Shown here: one piece after another, positions 26,480 through 35,748 of the stretch
How the letters are laid out: every line of letters starts with the position of its first letter
How positions within the stretch are numbered: position 1 is the stretch's first letter
NCBI RefSeq assembly: GCF_025380365.1
Contig: NZ_JAOCQF010000001.1
Coordinates: forward strand, 744,001-808,000
Direction of reading: 5' to 3'
Source of the DNA: Albidovulum sediminis
Lineage (GTDB): Bacteria > Pseudomonadota > Alphaproteobacteria > Rhodobacterales > Rhodobacteraceae
DNA length: 64,000 nt
Translations under genes and position numbers: made by a program
Notes under the pieces: generated by a model
The model's database searches: none
Seen by the model: the letters and a program-made list of their open reading frames with translations, nothing else
What the model was told of the DNA's origin: nothing

Positions 26480-26522
26480 TTTTGATCAAAAGACTTGCGG
26501 TTTTCGTTCCAGTCGCTATCCT
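26480..26522 (+). promoter_or_regulatory. TTTTGATCAAAA palindrome and promoter of the aminotransferase gene
   Basis: A perfect 12-bp palindrome (26480-26491) sits just upstream of TTGCGG-N16-TATCCT (26495-26522). Its core TTTGATCAAA recurs before agmatinase, so one regulator probably reads both. The place upstream of -35 suits an activator. Confidence 0.55.
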
Positions 26523-26546
26523 GCGCATATTGACTGGAGATTCAAA

Positions 26547-27947
26547 ATGACCCATGCCGCCCATGCGCTCGCCAACGAGGCCCTCTGGGAAAAGGACCGC
26601 GCCCATGCCGTCCACCCCTGGACCAACTTCGGCCCGTTCGAGGAACGCGGCTCGCTCATCTTTACACGGGGAGAGGGCTGTTACCTCTGGGATGCCGACG
26701 GCCGGCGCTATTTCGACGCGATCGGCGGCATGTGGTGCACCAACATCGGCCTTGGCCGGCGCGAGATGGCGGACGCGATCGCCGAACAGGCGCTCAGGCT
26801 CGGCTATTCCAACTTCTTCGTCGATACCGGCAACGACGCCGCTGCCCTTCTGGCCGCGAAACTGGCCGAACTTGCGCCGGGCGACCTGAACCGGGTGCAT
26901 TTCACCACCGGCGGCTCGACCGCGGTCGATACAGCGATCAGGATGGTGGCCTACTACCACCATGTCCGCGGCCATCCCGAAAAGACCCATGTCGTCTCGC
27001 GCGAGGCGTCCTATCACGGCTCCACCTATCTCACCATCTCGGTCGGCAAGCGCTACGGCGACCGCATCGAGGAGTTCCGCTACAAGGAGGATGGGATCCA
27101 CCACCTGTCCAGCCCGAACCTCTACCGCCGCCCGGCGGGGATGGACGAGGATGCGTTCTGCGACCTGCTGGTGGCAGAGTTCGAGGACCTGATCGCGCGG
27201 GTCGGCGCCGACCGCATCGGCGGCTTCATCGCCGAGCCGATCCAGGCTTCGGGTGGGATCGTCATTCCGCCCGCGGGCTACCTGAAACGGATGTGGGAGG
27301 TCTGCAGGCGTCACGACATCCTCTTCATCGCCGACGAGGTGGTGACGGCCTTTGGCCGCATCGGCCACTGGTTCGCCTCCGAAGCCGAATTCGGGATCGT
27401 CCCCGACATGATCACCACCGCGAAGGGGCTGACCTCGGGCTACGTGCCGCTTGGCGCGGTGATCTTCTCGGACCGGATCTGGGCCACCATGGCCGAGGGC
27501 GGTCATCGCTGGTTCTCGACCGGGTTCACCTATTCCGGCCACCCGGTTTCCTGCCGGGCGGGCCTGAAGAACATCGAGATCATGGAGCGCGAGGGGCTTC
27601 TGGCGCGCGCGACGGATGTGGGGCGCTACTTCGAGGAGCGGCTGGCGACGCTGGCGGAGCTGCCGCTGGTGGGCAACGTCCGCGGCCGCAAGCTCATGGC
27701 CTGCGTCGAGAGCGTGGCGAACCGCGAGACGAAGGAGCCGCTGCCCGACGAGGTCGGCGAAAGCAAGCGCATCTCGGACGCCTGCGAGGCGATGGGGCTG
27801 ATGGTGCGCCCGATGGGGCACCTGAACGTGATGTCGCCGCCCCTGGTGATCACCCGCGACGAGGTCGATTTCGTCGTCGAGACGCTTGGCCAGGCGATCC
27901 GGCAGGTCACCGACGAACTGGTGCGCGAGGGCGTGCGGATCGGCTAG
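26547..27947 (+). CDS. Class III PLP aminotransferase, likely amine/diamine:pyruvate type
   Basis: A 466-aa PLP-dependent omega-transaminase. The N-terminal VHPWTNFGPFEERGSL and the cofactor pocket (FTTGGSTAVDTAI near residue 118; DEVVTAFGRIG near 270 with the PLP-ring Asp) are clear, and the Schiff-base lysine lies in TTAKGLTSGYVPLG near residue 292. Similar proteins use putrescine, spermidine, taurine or beta-alanine. The context (FAD amine oxidase, agmatinase, shared operator) points to polyamine breakdown. The stop overlaps the convergent oxidase gene by 4 bp. The ATG lies after TGGAGATTCAAA. Confidence 0.88.
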   Translation: MTHAAHALANEALWEKDRAHAVHPWTNFGPFEERGSLIFTRGEGCYLWDADGRRYFDAIGGMWCTNIGLGRREMADAIAEQALRLGYSNFFVDTGNDAAALLAAKLAELAPGDLNRVHFTTGGSTAVDTAIRMVAYYHHVRGHPEKTHVVSREASYHGSTYLTISVGKRYGDRIEEFRYKEDGIHHLSSPNLYRRPAGMDEDAFCDLLVAEFEDLIARVGADRIGGFIAEPIQASGGIVIPPAGYLKRMWEVCRRHDILFIADEVVTAFGRIGHWFASEAEFGIVPDMITTAKGLTSGYVPLGAVIFSDRIWATMAEGGHRWFSTGFTYSGHPVSCRAGLKNIEIMEREGLLARATDVGRYFEERLATLAELPLVGNVRGRKLMACVESVANRETKEPLPDEVGESKRISDACEAMGLMVRPMGHLNVMSPPLVITRDEVDFVVETLGQAIRQVTDELVREGVRIG

Positions 27948-29335
27948 GACCGGGGTTGAGCCGGGGACTGCGCCGGGGTCCGCGCCGGTTTCCGGGGCAG
28001 CGGCCCGTCCTTCAGCGCGTAGCCCGCATAGGCGAGGCGCAGCCAGGTGCGGCGCAGCGCCGGCAGCGGGAAGCGGCGCGGCGGCCGGCTCAGCAGCGCA
28101 GGGATCCGCGCGCCTTGCCCCGTCATCAGCCGCCCGATCTCGCGGCCCGAAAGCGAGGCCATGGCCACCCCCGACCCGTGCCAGCCGAAGGCGGCGTGAA
28201 GGCCGGGCGCGCCCGGCACCTCGCCCACGAAGGGCGCGAGGCTGCCGGTCAGGCAGACGAAGCCCGACCAGGTATGCTCCGTCCCGGCACCGGCCCAGGC
28301 GGGGAACAGCGCCTCGAAGTGGCGGCGCACCTCGGCCTCCATCTGCCGGTGGCCCGCGATCGTCCCCGAGACGCCGCCACGCATGCCGAACAGGAACCGA
28401 CCGTCGGGCAGATGGCGGAAGTAGTGCAGCAACCTGCGCGCGTCGAAGGCCATGCGGGGATCGGTATAACCCTGGTCGCTCCGTTCCCCCTCGCTCAGCG
28501 GGCGGGTGACGAGGACGGCGGAAAAGGCGGGCAGGGCGCGCCCTTCGATCCAGTCCGGCAGGTCGTCCGAGGAATAGCCGTTGGTCGCGACCAGCACCTT
28601 TTTCGCGCGCAGGCTGCCGCCGGGCGTGGTCAGGCGCCAGCCGTCGCCGTCGCGGGCGAGGGCGGTGACCGGGCTCTGGCCGAAGATGCGCACGCCCGCG
28701 TCGATCGCCAGCCGCGCCAGCCCCTCGACATAGGCCATCGGGTCGACGGGGAAGCCCTCGTTCAGGATCAGCGCGCCGTGAAAGCCGGGGCCGGCCAGCC
28801 CGCGTTCGGCCAGCGCACCGGGGGGGACAAGTTCCACCGCTTCGCCGTAAAGCTCGTGCAGTTCGCGCGCCTCCGCCGCGAAGCCCGCCCAGACCTTCGG
28901 CGACTGCGCCAGCACCGCCTCGCCCTCCGGCCCCTGCCGGGCGTTCCAGCCGTTGTCGTCGATCAGCGCCCCGACATGGGCGATGGCCGCGCGCTGGAAG
29001 GCGCGGAAGTCGCGCGCGCCCTCAAGCCCTGTGCGCGACACGATCGCGCCATCGGACAGCTTGGTGCCGCCGTAGCCACAGAACCCGCCGTTGCGCCCCG
29101 ACGCCCCCCAGCCCGGTTGCACGGCATCGAGCACGACGACGTCCGCGCCGACCCCCCGCACCGCCTCCAGCGCCGCGTTCAGCCCGGCGAAGCCTGCGCC
29201 GATCACCGCGATCTCGGCCGTGGCCGACCCGTCGAGCGGCGGCAGCGCGAATGGCGCGGGATGGGCGGCGCGCCAGTGGCTGGCGGGCCAGGCCGGATCA
29301 TAGGCGGGGTCTTCGTAAAGGCGGCGCATCGGCAT
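27944..29335 (-). CDS. FAD-dependent amine oxidoreductase (gamma-glutamylputrescine oxidase-like)
   Basis: A 463-aa DAO-family flavoenzyme. The ADP-binding betaalphabeta motif EIAVIGAGFAGLNAALEA starts near residue 41, after an N-terminal SHWRAAHPAPFA segment typical of PuuB-like oxidases. GWGASGRNGGFCGYGGTKL near residue 75 is the flavin-contact segment, and FGWHGSGVAMASLSGREIG near 405 closes the FAD site. It probably oxidises a polyamine or its conjugate to an aldehyde. It is divergent from agmatinase across a 186-bp region that holds a TTTGATCAAA palindrome. Two ATG codons two residues apart could start it. Confidence 0.85.
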   Translation of the reverse strand: MPMRRLYEDPAYDPAWPASHWRAAHPAPFALPPLDGSATAEIAVIGAGFAGLNAALEAVRGVGADVVVLDAVQPGWGASGRNGGFCGYGGTKLSDGAIVSRTGLEGARDFRAFQRAAIAHVGALIDDNGWNARQGPEGEAVLAQSPKVWAGFAAEARELHELYGEAVELVPPGALAERGLAGPGFHGALILNEGFPVDPMAYVEGLARLAIDAGVRIFGQSPVTALARDGDGWRLTTPGGSLRAKKVLVATNGYSSDDLPDWIEGRALPAFSAVLVTRPLSEGERSDQGYTDPRMAFDARRLLHYFRHLPDGRFLFGMRGGVSGTIAGHRQMEAEVRRHFEALFPAWAGAGTEHTWSGFVCLTGSLAPFVGEVPGAPGLHAAFGWHGSGVAMASLSGREIGRLMTGQGARIPALLSRPPRRFPLPALRRTWLRLAYAGYALKDGPLPRKPARTPAQSPAQPRS

Positions 29336-29409
29336 CCTGTCGGCTGAGGTGTTCGGGCGGGAATCGGCCCGCGGCGCGGGATCGGCTGCACTCTAGCCGC
29401 CCGCCACGC

Positions 29410-29432
29410 ATTTGATCAAATTCTTCTTGACA
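29410..29432. promoter_or_regulatory. ATTTGATCAAAT palindrome and TTGACA box between oxidase and agmatinase genes
   Basis: A perfect 12-bp palindrome (29410-29421) with the same TTTGATCAAA core as before the aminotransferase. A consensus TTGACA follows at 29427-29432 toward agmatinase, but no good -10 was found at the expected place. It could control both divergent genes. Confidence 0.55.
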
Positions 29433-29521
29433 AAACCGGCGCACCTTGGCCCTTTCGGGGGATCCGGATCCGCGGCGTCTCCGGCCATGAACGACGACGC
29501 GACCCTTCCCGAGAGATACTC

Positions 29522-30487
29522 ATGGCACTCGAAGATGCAAAGAACGAGGTCGATACCGCCTTCACCCGCAGGGGACAGCGCGGCTACGCCTTTGAAAACG
29601 CCTTTGGCGGCGCAACCAGCTTTCTGCGCCGCACCTACACCAAGGACCTGGCCGGGGTGGACCTTGCCATCACCGGCGTTCCCTTCGATCAGGCGGTCAG
29701 CCACCGCAGCGGCACCCGCTTCGGCCCCCGCGCGATCCGCGAGGCGTCCTCGCTCCAGCCCTACGATCCGCCGCACGGCTGGCCGACCAACCCGCTCGAG
29801 GAGATGAACGTGATCGACTACGGCGATCTCGCCTTCGATTACGCCAACGTTCCGGAACTGCCCGAACGGCTGAGCGCGCATATCCGCACCATCCTTGCGG
29901 CCGGCGCGGGGACCATCACGCTGGGTGGCGATCACTACATCACCCTGCCGATCCTGAAGGCCTATGCCGAAAAGTTCGGGCCGCTCGGCGTCATCCAGTT
30001 CGACGCGCATTCCGACCTCTGGGCCGACGACAACATGGCCCGGATCGACCACGGGACGATGATGTACAAGGCCGTGAAGGCCGGCTACGTCGACCCCGCC
30101 CGCTCGGTCCAGATCGGCATCCGCACCACCACCGAGGATTACCTCGGCCTCTCCGTCATCACCGCGCGCGAGGCGCACGAGATGGGCGCGGCCGCGGTCG
30201 CCCTGCGGGCGAAGGCGATCGTCGGTGACGGCCCCGCCTATGTCACCTTCGACATCGACGCGCTTGACCCCGCCTTCGCGCCGGGGACCGGAACCCCGGT
30301 CTGGGGCGGGCTCGCCTCCTGGCAGGCGGCGGCGATCCTGCGCGACCTGGCGGGCATCAACCTCGTCGGCGGCGACATCGTCGAGGTTTCGCCCCCCTAC
30401 GACACCACCGGCGCCACCGCGATCGCCGGCGCCCATGTCGCCTACGACCTGGTCTGCCTCTACCACTGGGCGCGGACGCGGAGGTGA
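29522..30487 (+). CDS. speB: Agmatinase
   Basis: A 321-aa ureohydrolase that splits agmatine to putrescine and urea. All dimanganese motifs are present: GGDHYITLP near residue 137, FDAHSDLW near 161 and FDIDALDPAFAPGTGTP near 249. The ATG follows GAGA-N6. Its stop overlaps the next gene as GTGA. With the nearby oxidase and aminotransferase it forms an agmatine/putrescine degradation set. Confidence 0.93.
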   Translation: MALEDAKNEVDTAFTRRGQRGYAFENAFGGATSFLRRTYTKDLAGVDLAITGVPFDQAVSHRSGTRFGPRAIREASSLQPYDPPHGWPTNPLEEMNVIDYGDLAFDYANVPELPERLSAHIRTILAAGAGTITLGGDHYITLPILKAYAEKFGPLGVIQFDAHSDLWADDNMARIDHGTMMYKAVKAGYVDPARSVQIGIRTTTEDYLGLSVITAREAHEMGAAAVALRAKAIVGDGPAYVTFDIDALDPAFAPGTGTPVWGGLASWQAAAILRDLAGINLVGGDIVEVSPPYDTTGATAIAGAHVAYDLVCLYHWARTRR

Positions 30488-30903
30488 GGCTGATCGGCCT
30501 CATCGCGCTGGCGGCACTTGTCGGGGGCATGGCCTATGTTCGCCTTGCCCCCTCAGACCCCGCGCGCTGGCACGTCGATCCCGGCCTGGCACTGGCGGGG
30601 CAGGGCGAATGGGCGCGCCTGACGCTGCCCGGCACCACCCCGGCGGCGGTTCTCGACCGGCTCGACGCCATCGCGATGGCGACCCCGCGGACGGTGCGGC
30701 TGGCGGGCAGCCCCGCCGAAGGGCGGATCACCTGGATCACGCGCAGCGCCGTCTTAGGCTTTCCCGACTACACTACCGCGGCGGCGCGTGAGGAAGCCGG
30801 CTCAACCCTGCTCGTCCTCCACGCGCGCCAGCGCTTCGGCCTGAGGGATATGGGTGTCAACGCCGCCAGGCTCAGGGACTGGACCGGGCAGATCGCACCC
30901 TGA
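30484..30903 (+). CDS. DUF1499 family protein
   Basis: A 139-aa protein with one N-terminal hydrophobic helix (residues 3-20), likely an anchor or signal sequence, and a small domain with RITWITRSAVLGFPDYTTAA near residue 79, typical of DUF1499. Function is unknown for the family. It starts at GTG overlapping the agmatinase stop, so it is cotranscribed, but it is common elsewhere without agmatinase. Its last residues are followed by an intergenic repeat and a GC hairpin. Confidence 0.8.
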   Translation: MRLIGLIALAALVGGMAYVRLAPSDPARWHVDPGLALAGQGEWARLTLPGTTPAAVLDRLDAIAMATPRTVRLAGSPAEGRITWITRSAVLGFPDYTTAAAREEAGSTLLVLHARQRFGLRDMGVNAARLRDWTGQIAP

Positions 30904-30910
30904 TCTTCAT

Positions 30911-30956
30911 CTTGCCCCAAATACCTCACGGGGGTCCGGGGGTGTGAAACCCCCGG
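30911..30956. repeat. Intergenic repeat, variant copy, with 8-bp hairpin
   Basis: CTTGCCCCAAATACCTCACG matches the first half of the repeat seen at 26365 and 46622. The second half is CCGGGGGT-GTGAA-ACCCCCGG (30936-30956), a strong stem without a U run. It may serve as the 3' end of the agmatinase unit. Confidence 0.5.
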
Positions 30957-31006
30957 TTCGCGCGCTCCCCCTTGACCGCCGCCGGGACTGAGGGCACATC
31001 GCGCCC

Positions 31007-32062
31007 ATGGTACCCTTGGACAAGCTTGACCAGATCGTGCGGCGCTTCGACTTTCTCGAGGCGAAACTCTCGTCCGGCGCGCCGCCGGGCGAGATCGCGG
31101 CGCTCAGCCGCGAGTATTCCGACCTGAAGCCGGTGGTCCAAGAGATCGCGGCCTACCGCCAGGCGCTGACCGATCTGGCGGAGGCCGAGGCGATGCTCGC
31201 CGATCCCGAGATGAAGGCGCTGGCCGAGGACGAACTGCCGGTCCTGAAGGCGCGTATCCCCGAGATGGAGGGGCGGCTCAGGATCGCGCTCCTGCCCAAG
31301 GACGCGGCCGACGCCCGCCCGGCGATCCTCGAGATCCGCCCCGGCACGGGGGGGGAGGAGGCCGCCCTTTTCGCGGGCGACCTGCTCCGCATGTACCAGA
31401 AGCACGCCGAGGCGCAGGGCTGGCGGTTCGACCTGCTGGAACTGAGCGAAAGCGAGTTGGGCGGCGTCAAGGAAGCCATGGCGCGGATCGAGGGGGAGGG
31501 CGTCTTTGCCCGCCTCAAGTACGAAAGCGGCGTCCACCGCGTGCAGCGCGTGCCGGAAACCGAGGCCGGCGGGCGCATCCACACCTCGGCCGCGACCGTC
31601 GCCGTCCTGCCCGAGGCCGAGGAGGTGGAGATCGAGATTCCCGCGACGGATATCCGCATCGACACGATGCGTGCCTCGGGCGCGGGCGGACAGCATGTGA
31701 ACACCACCGACAGCGCCGTGCGCATCACGCATATTCCGACCGGGATCGTCGTCACCTCGTCGGAAAAGTCGCAGCACCAGAACCGCGCCAACGCGATGGC
31801 CGTCCTCCGGGCGCGGCTTTACGATCAGGAGCGGACGCGGGCGGATGCGGCACGCGCCGCCGACCGGCGCGCGCAGGTGGGCTCGGGCGACCGGTCGGAG
31901 CGCATCCGCACCTACAACTTCCCGCAAGGCCGGATGACCGACCACCGCATCAACCTGACCCTCTACCGGCTCGACCAGGTCATGGAGGGCGACCTGACCG
32001 AGGTCATCGACGCGCTCGTCGCCCATGACCAGGCCGCGAAACTGGCCGAGATGGAGGGATGA
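31007..32062 (+). CDS. prfA: Peptide chain release factor 1
   Basis: A 351-aa class I release factor reading UAA and UAG. The catalytic GGQ lies in [16 protein letters not shown] near residue 230, and the stop-codon-reading PxT tripeptide is PET in [14 protein letters not shown]. Length and start ([10 protein letters not shown]) fit Rhodobacter homologues. The stop overlaps the prmC start as ATGA, so the factor and its methylase are coupled. Confidence 0.97.
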   Translation: MVPLDKLDQIVRRFDFLEAKLSSGAPPGEIAALSREYSDLKPVVQEIAAYRQALTDLAEAEAMLADPEMKALAEDELPVLKARIPEMEGRLRIALLPKDAADARPAILEIRPGTGGEEAALFAGDLLRMYQKHAEAQGWRFDLLELSESELGGVKEAMARIEGEGVFARLKYESGVHRVQRVPETEAGGRIHTSAATVAVLPEAEEVEIEIPATDIRIDTMRASGAGGQHVNTTDSAVRITHIPTGIVVTSSEKSQHQNRANAMAVLRARLYDQERTRADAARAADRRAQVGSGDRSERIRTYNFPQGRMTDHRINLTLYRLDQVMEGDLTEVIDALVAHDQAAKLAEMEG

Positions 32063-32946
32063 GCGGCACCCCGACGGAGACGGGCCTCCTCACGGCGGCG
32101 GATGCGCTGCGGGCGGCGGTGCCGCAGCTGGCTGCGGCGGGGGTGGCGGAACCGGCGCGCGACGCGCGGCTCCTGCTCGCGCATGCGCTTTCCATTCCGC
32201 CTGACCGGGTGACGCTGATCCTGCCGGAACCGCTTTCGCCCGAGGCCTCCGCGGCCTTCGAAGCGGCGGTGTCGGCGCGGGCGGCGCGCCAGCCGGTCGC
32301 GCAGATCACCGGGCGGCGGCTTTTCTGGGGCCGATCCTTCAAGGTCACGCGCGACACGCTCGACCCCCGGCCAGAGACCGAGGTTCTGGTGGCGGCCGCG
32401 CTTGAACGGCCGTTCGTCAAGGCGCTCGACCTCGGCACCGGGACCGGCTGCATCCTGCTGTCCTGCCTTGCCGGCATGCCTTTCGCGACCGGCACGGGCA
32501 CCGACATCTCGCCCGCCGCGCTGGCGGTGGCTGAGGAAAACGCGGTCGCCCTCGGCCTTGCGGCGCGGGCGCGCTTCCTTCGGTCCGACTGGTTCGCGGC
32601 AGTGCCGGGGCGGTTCGACCTGGTCCTGTCGAACCCGCCCTACATCGCGGCGGAGGAGATGGCCGCACTTTCGCCCGAGGTGCGCGACTGGGAACCGCAG
32701 GGCGCGCTGACCCCCGGTGGCGACGGGCTCGACGCCTACCGCGCCATCGCGCGCGGGGCCGGCGCGCGGCTGATGGCGGGCGGTCGGCTCATCCTCGAAA
32801 TCGGGCCGACGCAGGGCGCGGCGGTCAGGGCGCTGTTGCGGGCAGGCGGGTTCGACTGCGTGGAAATCCGCCCCGACCTCGACGGGCGCGACCGCGTGGT
32901 GATCGCGACGAAGGCCGGTGACGCCGACGACTGCGGCAGTTGCTGA
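32059..32946 (+). CDS. prmC: Release factor glutamine methyltransferase
   Basis: A 295-aa SAM methyltransferase (HemK) that N5-methylates the Gln of the release-factor GGQ motif. The SAM loop is [14 protein letters not shown] near residue 119 and the catalytic motif [12 protein letters not shown] near 192. An N-terminal helical domain binds the factor. It is co-translated with prfA. The 238 bp downstream hold a small palindromic element but no other gene I can see. Confidence 0.95.
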   Translation: MSGTPTETGLLTAADALRAAVPQLAAAGVAEPARDARLLLAHALSIPPDRVTLILPEPLSPEASAAFEAAVSARAARQPVAQITGRRLFWGRSFKVTRDTLDPRPETEVLVAAALERPFVKALDLGTGTGCILLSCLAGMPFATGTGTDISPAALAVAEENAVALGLAARARFLRSDWFAAVPGRFDLVLSNPPYIAAEEMAALSPEVRDWEPQGALTPGGDGLDAYRAIARGAGARLMAGGRLILEIGPTQGAAVRALLRAGGFDCVEIRPDLDGRDRVVIATKAGDADDCGSC

Positions 32947-33076
32947 GCGGCATACCGCCGCATCTGCGTGCTATTTGCCGCATTTTTTCCCGGCTTTCCG
33001 GACCTCACGCAGAATCGGCTTGTCTTGCGCGGTGCATCGTGCATACAGAAACCGTGATGTGAGGACCTGGGTCCGA

Positions 33077-33102
33077 CCGTCGCGTTTCGCCCGAAATGAC
33101 GG
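33077..33102. repeat. Palindromic repeat element (degenerate)
   Basis: CCGTC-N3-TTTCG-CC-CGAAA-T-GACGG folds as two stacked 5-bp stems. On the minus strand the CCGTCATTTCGGGCGAAACG look recalls a dispersed palindromic element seen between genes of many alphaproteobacteria. Only one copy is in this window. Confidence 0.35.
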
Positions 33103-33184
33103 TGCCGCGATCTGAAAGCCTTCTGGCTGGGGTCGCTCTCCGGGCGAGGCCAGAGAATTTGCTTGCCCCAATACACGAAAGCAC

Positions 33185-33874
33185 ATGAGATCCTCAAAAT
33201 CCCGTTCGCGTTCGAAGTCGAACCGCCAGCGTTCGCTTGGCAACATCATCAACCGCGTGTTCGACAGTTCCGGGCCCGAGGGCAAGGTTCGCGGAACGCC
33301 GCAGCAGATCATCGACAAGTACCTGATGCTGGCGCGCGACGCCCATCTGTCGAACGACCGCGTGGCCGAGCAGAACTTCCTCCAGCACGCCGAACACTAC
33401 ACCCGGCTTCTGGGTGAGGCGCAGCGCGAGATGCAGCGCGAACAGGAACTGCGCCAGCAGCAGGGCCAGCACCACCAGGGCGGCCAGAACGGCGAGCGCG
33501 GGCAGGGCGGGCGCGACCGCTACGACCAGCGCACTGACGCGCCAGAGGACATCGGCGAGGCGCCGGGTCTCGACTTCGGGACCGACACGGACGAGGGTCC
33601 GGGGCTGGTCGAAACGCCGGAAACCCGCGCTTCGGTCGCCGAGGAACGGACGCTCCCGCCGGTGACGGAGGCGGGTGAGGAAACGGATTCCCCCGCGGAA
33701 ACCGCACGTAGGGACGACGGGGCGCGCAAGGATGACGGGGCGCGCAAGGAACGCAAGCCCCGCGGCGAGGGCGCACCGCGCGGGCCGCGCCGTCCGCGCG
33801 AAAAGCGGGGCGAGTCCGGGGACGGCGGCGCCGCGCCGGACACCAGCGACGGCAAGACCTCGGCCGCGGGCTGA
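33185..33874 (+). CDS. DUF4167 RNA-binding-like protein
   Basis: A 229-aa basic then disordered protein. The N-terminal SRSRSKSNRQRSLGNIINRVF and EGKVRGTPQQIIDKYLML form the DUF4167 domain found in nearly all alphaproteobacteria. After residue 95 it becomes low-complexity (Gln/Gly, then acidic, then Arg/Lys/Gly-rich), like RNA-binding tails. The ribosome site is poor, but the N-terminal sequence fixes the start. Position after prfA-prmC is the usual one in Rhodobacteraceae. No proven role. Confidence 0.88.
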   Translation: MRSSKSRSRSKSNRQRSLGNIINRVFDSSGPEGKVRGTPQQIIDKYLMLARDAHLSNDRVAEQNFLQHAEHYTRLLGEAQREMQREQELRQQQGQHHQGGQNGERGQGGRDRYDQRTDAPEDIGEAPGLDFGTDTDEGPGLVETPETRASVAEERTLPPVTEAGEETDSPAETARRDDGARKDDGARKERKPRGEGAPRGPRRPREKRGESGDGGAAPDTSDGKTSAAG

Positions 33875-33904
33875 ACCGGGGCCGCAAGGCCGGAAGGAAC
33901 CGCC

Positions 33905-34747
33905 TCAGCGGCCCGAGACAGCGCGCGCGAGCGCGCAGAACCCTTCGAGCGATATGTCTTCCGCCCGCGCGGTCGGGTCGATGCCCGCCGCCGCAAGGCG
34001 CGCCTCGATGTCGGGTGCTACGCCGCGCAGGCTCGCGCGCAGCATCTTGCGCCGCTGGTTGAAGGCGGCCGCGACGACACGGCTCAGCACCGCGGGATCG
34101 GCGGGGTAGCGCGGCTCGGGCAGGGCGGTCAGGTGCACCACCGCCGAATGGATCTTCGGCGGCGGGGTGAAGGCCTCGGGCGGCAGCGTCAGGACGATCT
34201 TCGCCTCGCAACGCCATTGTGCGAGGATTGCGAGGCGCCCGTAGGCCTTCGATCCGGGCCGCGCGACGATGCGCTCGGCCACCTCTTTCTGGAACATCAG
34301 CGTCAGGCTCGACCACACCGGCGGCCAGACGGGCGGCGTCAGCCAGCGCACCAGCAGTTCGGTCCCGACGTTGTAGGGCAGGTTGGCGACGACGCGGATC
34401 GGTGGCGTCAGATGCGCGAGCGGGTCGATCGACAGCGCGTCGGCATTCATCACCTCGAGCCGGCCGGGATAGGCGGCGGCGATCTCCGCCAGCGCGGGCA
34501 GGCAGCGGTCGTCCTTCTCCACCGCCAGCACGCGGCGCGCACCTTCGGCCAGAAGCCCGCGCGTCAGCCCGCCGGGGCCGGGGCCGACCTCAAGCACGTC
34601 GGAGTTCGACAGGTCGCCCGCCACGCGCGCGATCTTGGCCGTCAGGTTCAGGTCCAATAGGAAGTTCTGCCCCAGGCTCTTGCGGGCGGAAAGCCCGTGC
34701 CGGGCGATCACCTCGCGCAGGGGCGGCAGACCGTCGATCGCGGCCAT
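33905..34747 (-). CDS. rsmA: 16S rRNA adenine-N6,N6-dimethyltransferase
   Basis: A 280-aa KsgA that dimethylates A1518 and A1519 of 16S rRNA late in 30S assembly. Motifs: [11 protein letters not shown] near residue 25, [12 protein letters not shown] near 52 and the catalytic NLPYNV near 125. It is the last gene of the lptF-to-rsmA unit; its start overlaps the pdxA stop by one base (TGATG). Confidence 0.96.
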   Translation of the reverse strand: MAAIDGLPPLREVIARHGLSARKSLGQNFLLDLNLTAKIARVAGDLSNSDVLEVGPGPGGLTRGLLAEGARRVLAVEKDDRCLPALAEIAAAYPGRLEVMNADALSIDPLAHLTPPIRVVANLPYNVGTELLVRWLTPPVWPPVWSSLTLMFQKEVAERIVARPGSKAYGRLAILAQWRCEAKIVLTLPPEAFTPPPKIHSAVVHLTALPEPRYPADPAVLSRVVAAAFNQRRKMLRASLRGVAPDIEARLAAAGIDPTARAEDISLEGFCALARAVSGR

Positions 34748-35748
34748 CAGGCCAGCCCCCGCGCGCGCGCCATGTCTTCGGCCATGCGGAGAGCCGCGAC
34801 AAGGCTCGACGGGTCGGCAAGGCCCCGTCCCGCGATGTCGAAGGCGGTGCCGTGGTCGGGCGAGGTGCGCACGAATGGCAGGCCCAGCGTGACGTTGACC
34901 CCGCCCGCGAAGTCGAGCGTCTTGATCGGGATCAGCGCCTGATCGTGATACATGCAGACAGCCACGTCATAGCCCGCCCGCGCAGCGGGGTGGAACATCG
35001 TGTCGGCGGGCAGCGGCCCGGCGATCGCCATCCCCTCGGCCCGCAGGCGGTCGAGCACGGGGGCGATGATCCGTTGTTCTTCGGCCCCCATCGTTCCGCC
35101 CTCGCCCGCGTGGGGGTTCAGCCCCGCGACGGCGATGCGGGGCGCGGCCAGCCCGAAGCTTTCGGTCAGCCCGTGGCGGGTGATGCGGATCGTCTCCTCC
35201 AGCAGGGCAGGCGTCAGCGTGGCGGGCACCTCGGCCAGCGGGATGTGGATCGTCACCGGCACCACGCGCAGGTCGGGGCAGGCCAGCATCATCACAACCC
35301 GATCAACCCCGGCCAGCGCGGCGAGGTATTCGGTATGGCCCGGAACGGCGAAGCCCGCGCCGTCCTTCAGCGCCTTCTTGCTGATTGGCGCGGTGGTGAC
35401 GGCAGCGGCCTCGCCGGCCTGCATCAGGCCCACGGCGCGGGAGATCACGGCGACGACCGCGGGCGCGTTTGCCGGATCGGGGCGGCCGGGGACGGCGGCG
35501 GCGGGGAAGTCGTGGCGCAGCACCGGCAGCGTGCCGGGCGTGACCTTTGCCGCCCCGGCCGGGCCGGCGATCTCCTGCCAGGGCGTGCCGGGGGGAAGGT
35601 GGCGCGGGTCGCCGATCCAGAAGAACGGCAGGTTCGCGCCGAGGATGGCGCGCGCCTTCGCGGCGATCTCCGGCCCGATGCCCGACGGCTCGCCGCAGGT
35701 CAGCGCAATGGGGCGCGGGGCGGGGCGCGCAGCCGCGCGCAGGGTCAT
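34747..35748 (-). CDS. pdxA: 4-hydroxythreonine-4-phosphate dehydrogenase
   Basis: A 333-aa zinc-dependent enzyme of pyridoxal phosphate synthesis. [15 protein letters not shown] at residue 19, [11 protein letters not shown] near 140 (metal His), [10 protein letters not shown] near 210 and YHDQALIP near 266 are conserved. The ATG overlaps the surA-like stop as ATGA. The surA-pdxA-rsmA order is classical in proteobacteria. Confidence 0.96.
   Translation of the reverse strand: MTLRAAARPAPRPIALTCGEPSGIGPEIAAKARAILGANLPFFWIGDPRHLPPGTPWQEIAGPAGAAKVTPGTLPVLRHDFPAAAVPGRPDPANAPAVVAVISRAVGLMQAGEAAAVTTAPISKKALKDGAGFAVPGHTEYLAALAGVDRVVMMLACPDLRVVPVTIHIPLAEVPATLTPALLEETIRITRHGLTESFGLAAPRIAVAGLNPHAGEGGTMGAEEQRIIAPVLDRLRAEGMAIAGPLPADTMFHPAARAGYDVAVCMYHDQALIPIKTLDFAGGVNVTLGLPFVRTSPDHGTAFDIAGRGLADPSSLVAALRMAEDMARARGLA

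Noticed and set aside
26480-26491. FNR box
   Set aside because: FNR needs TTGAT-N4-ATCAA; here the halves overlap as TTGATCAA with no spacer.
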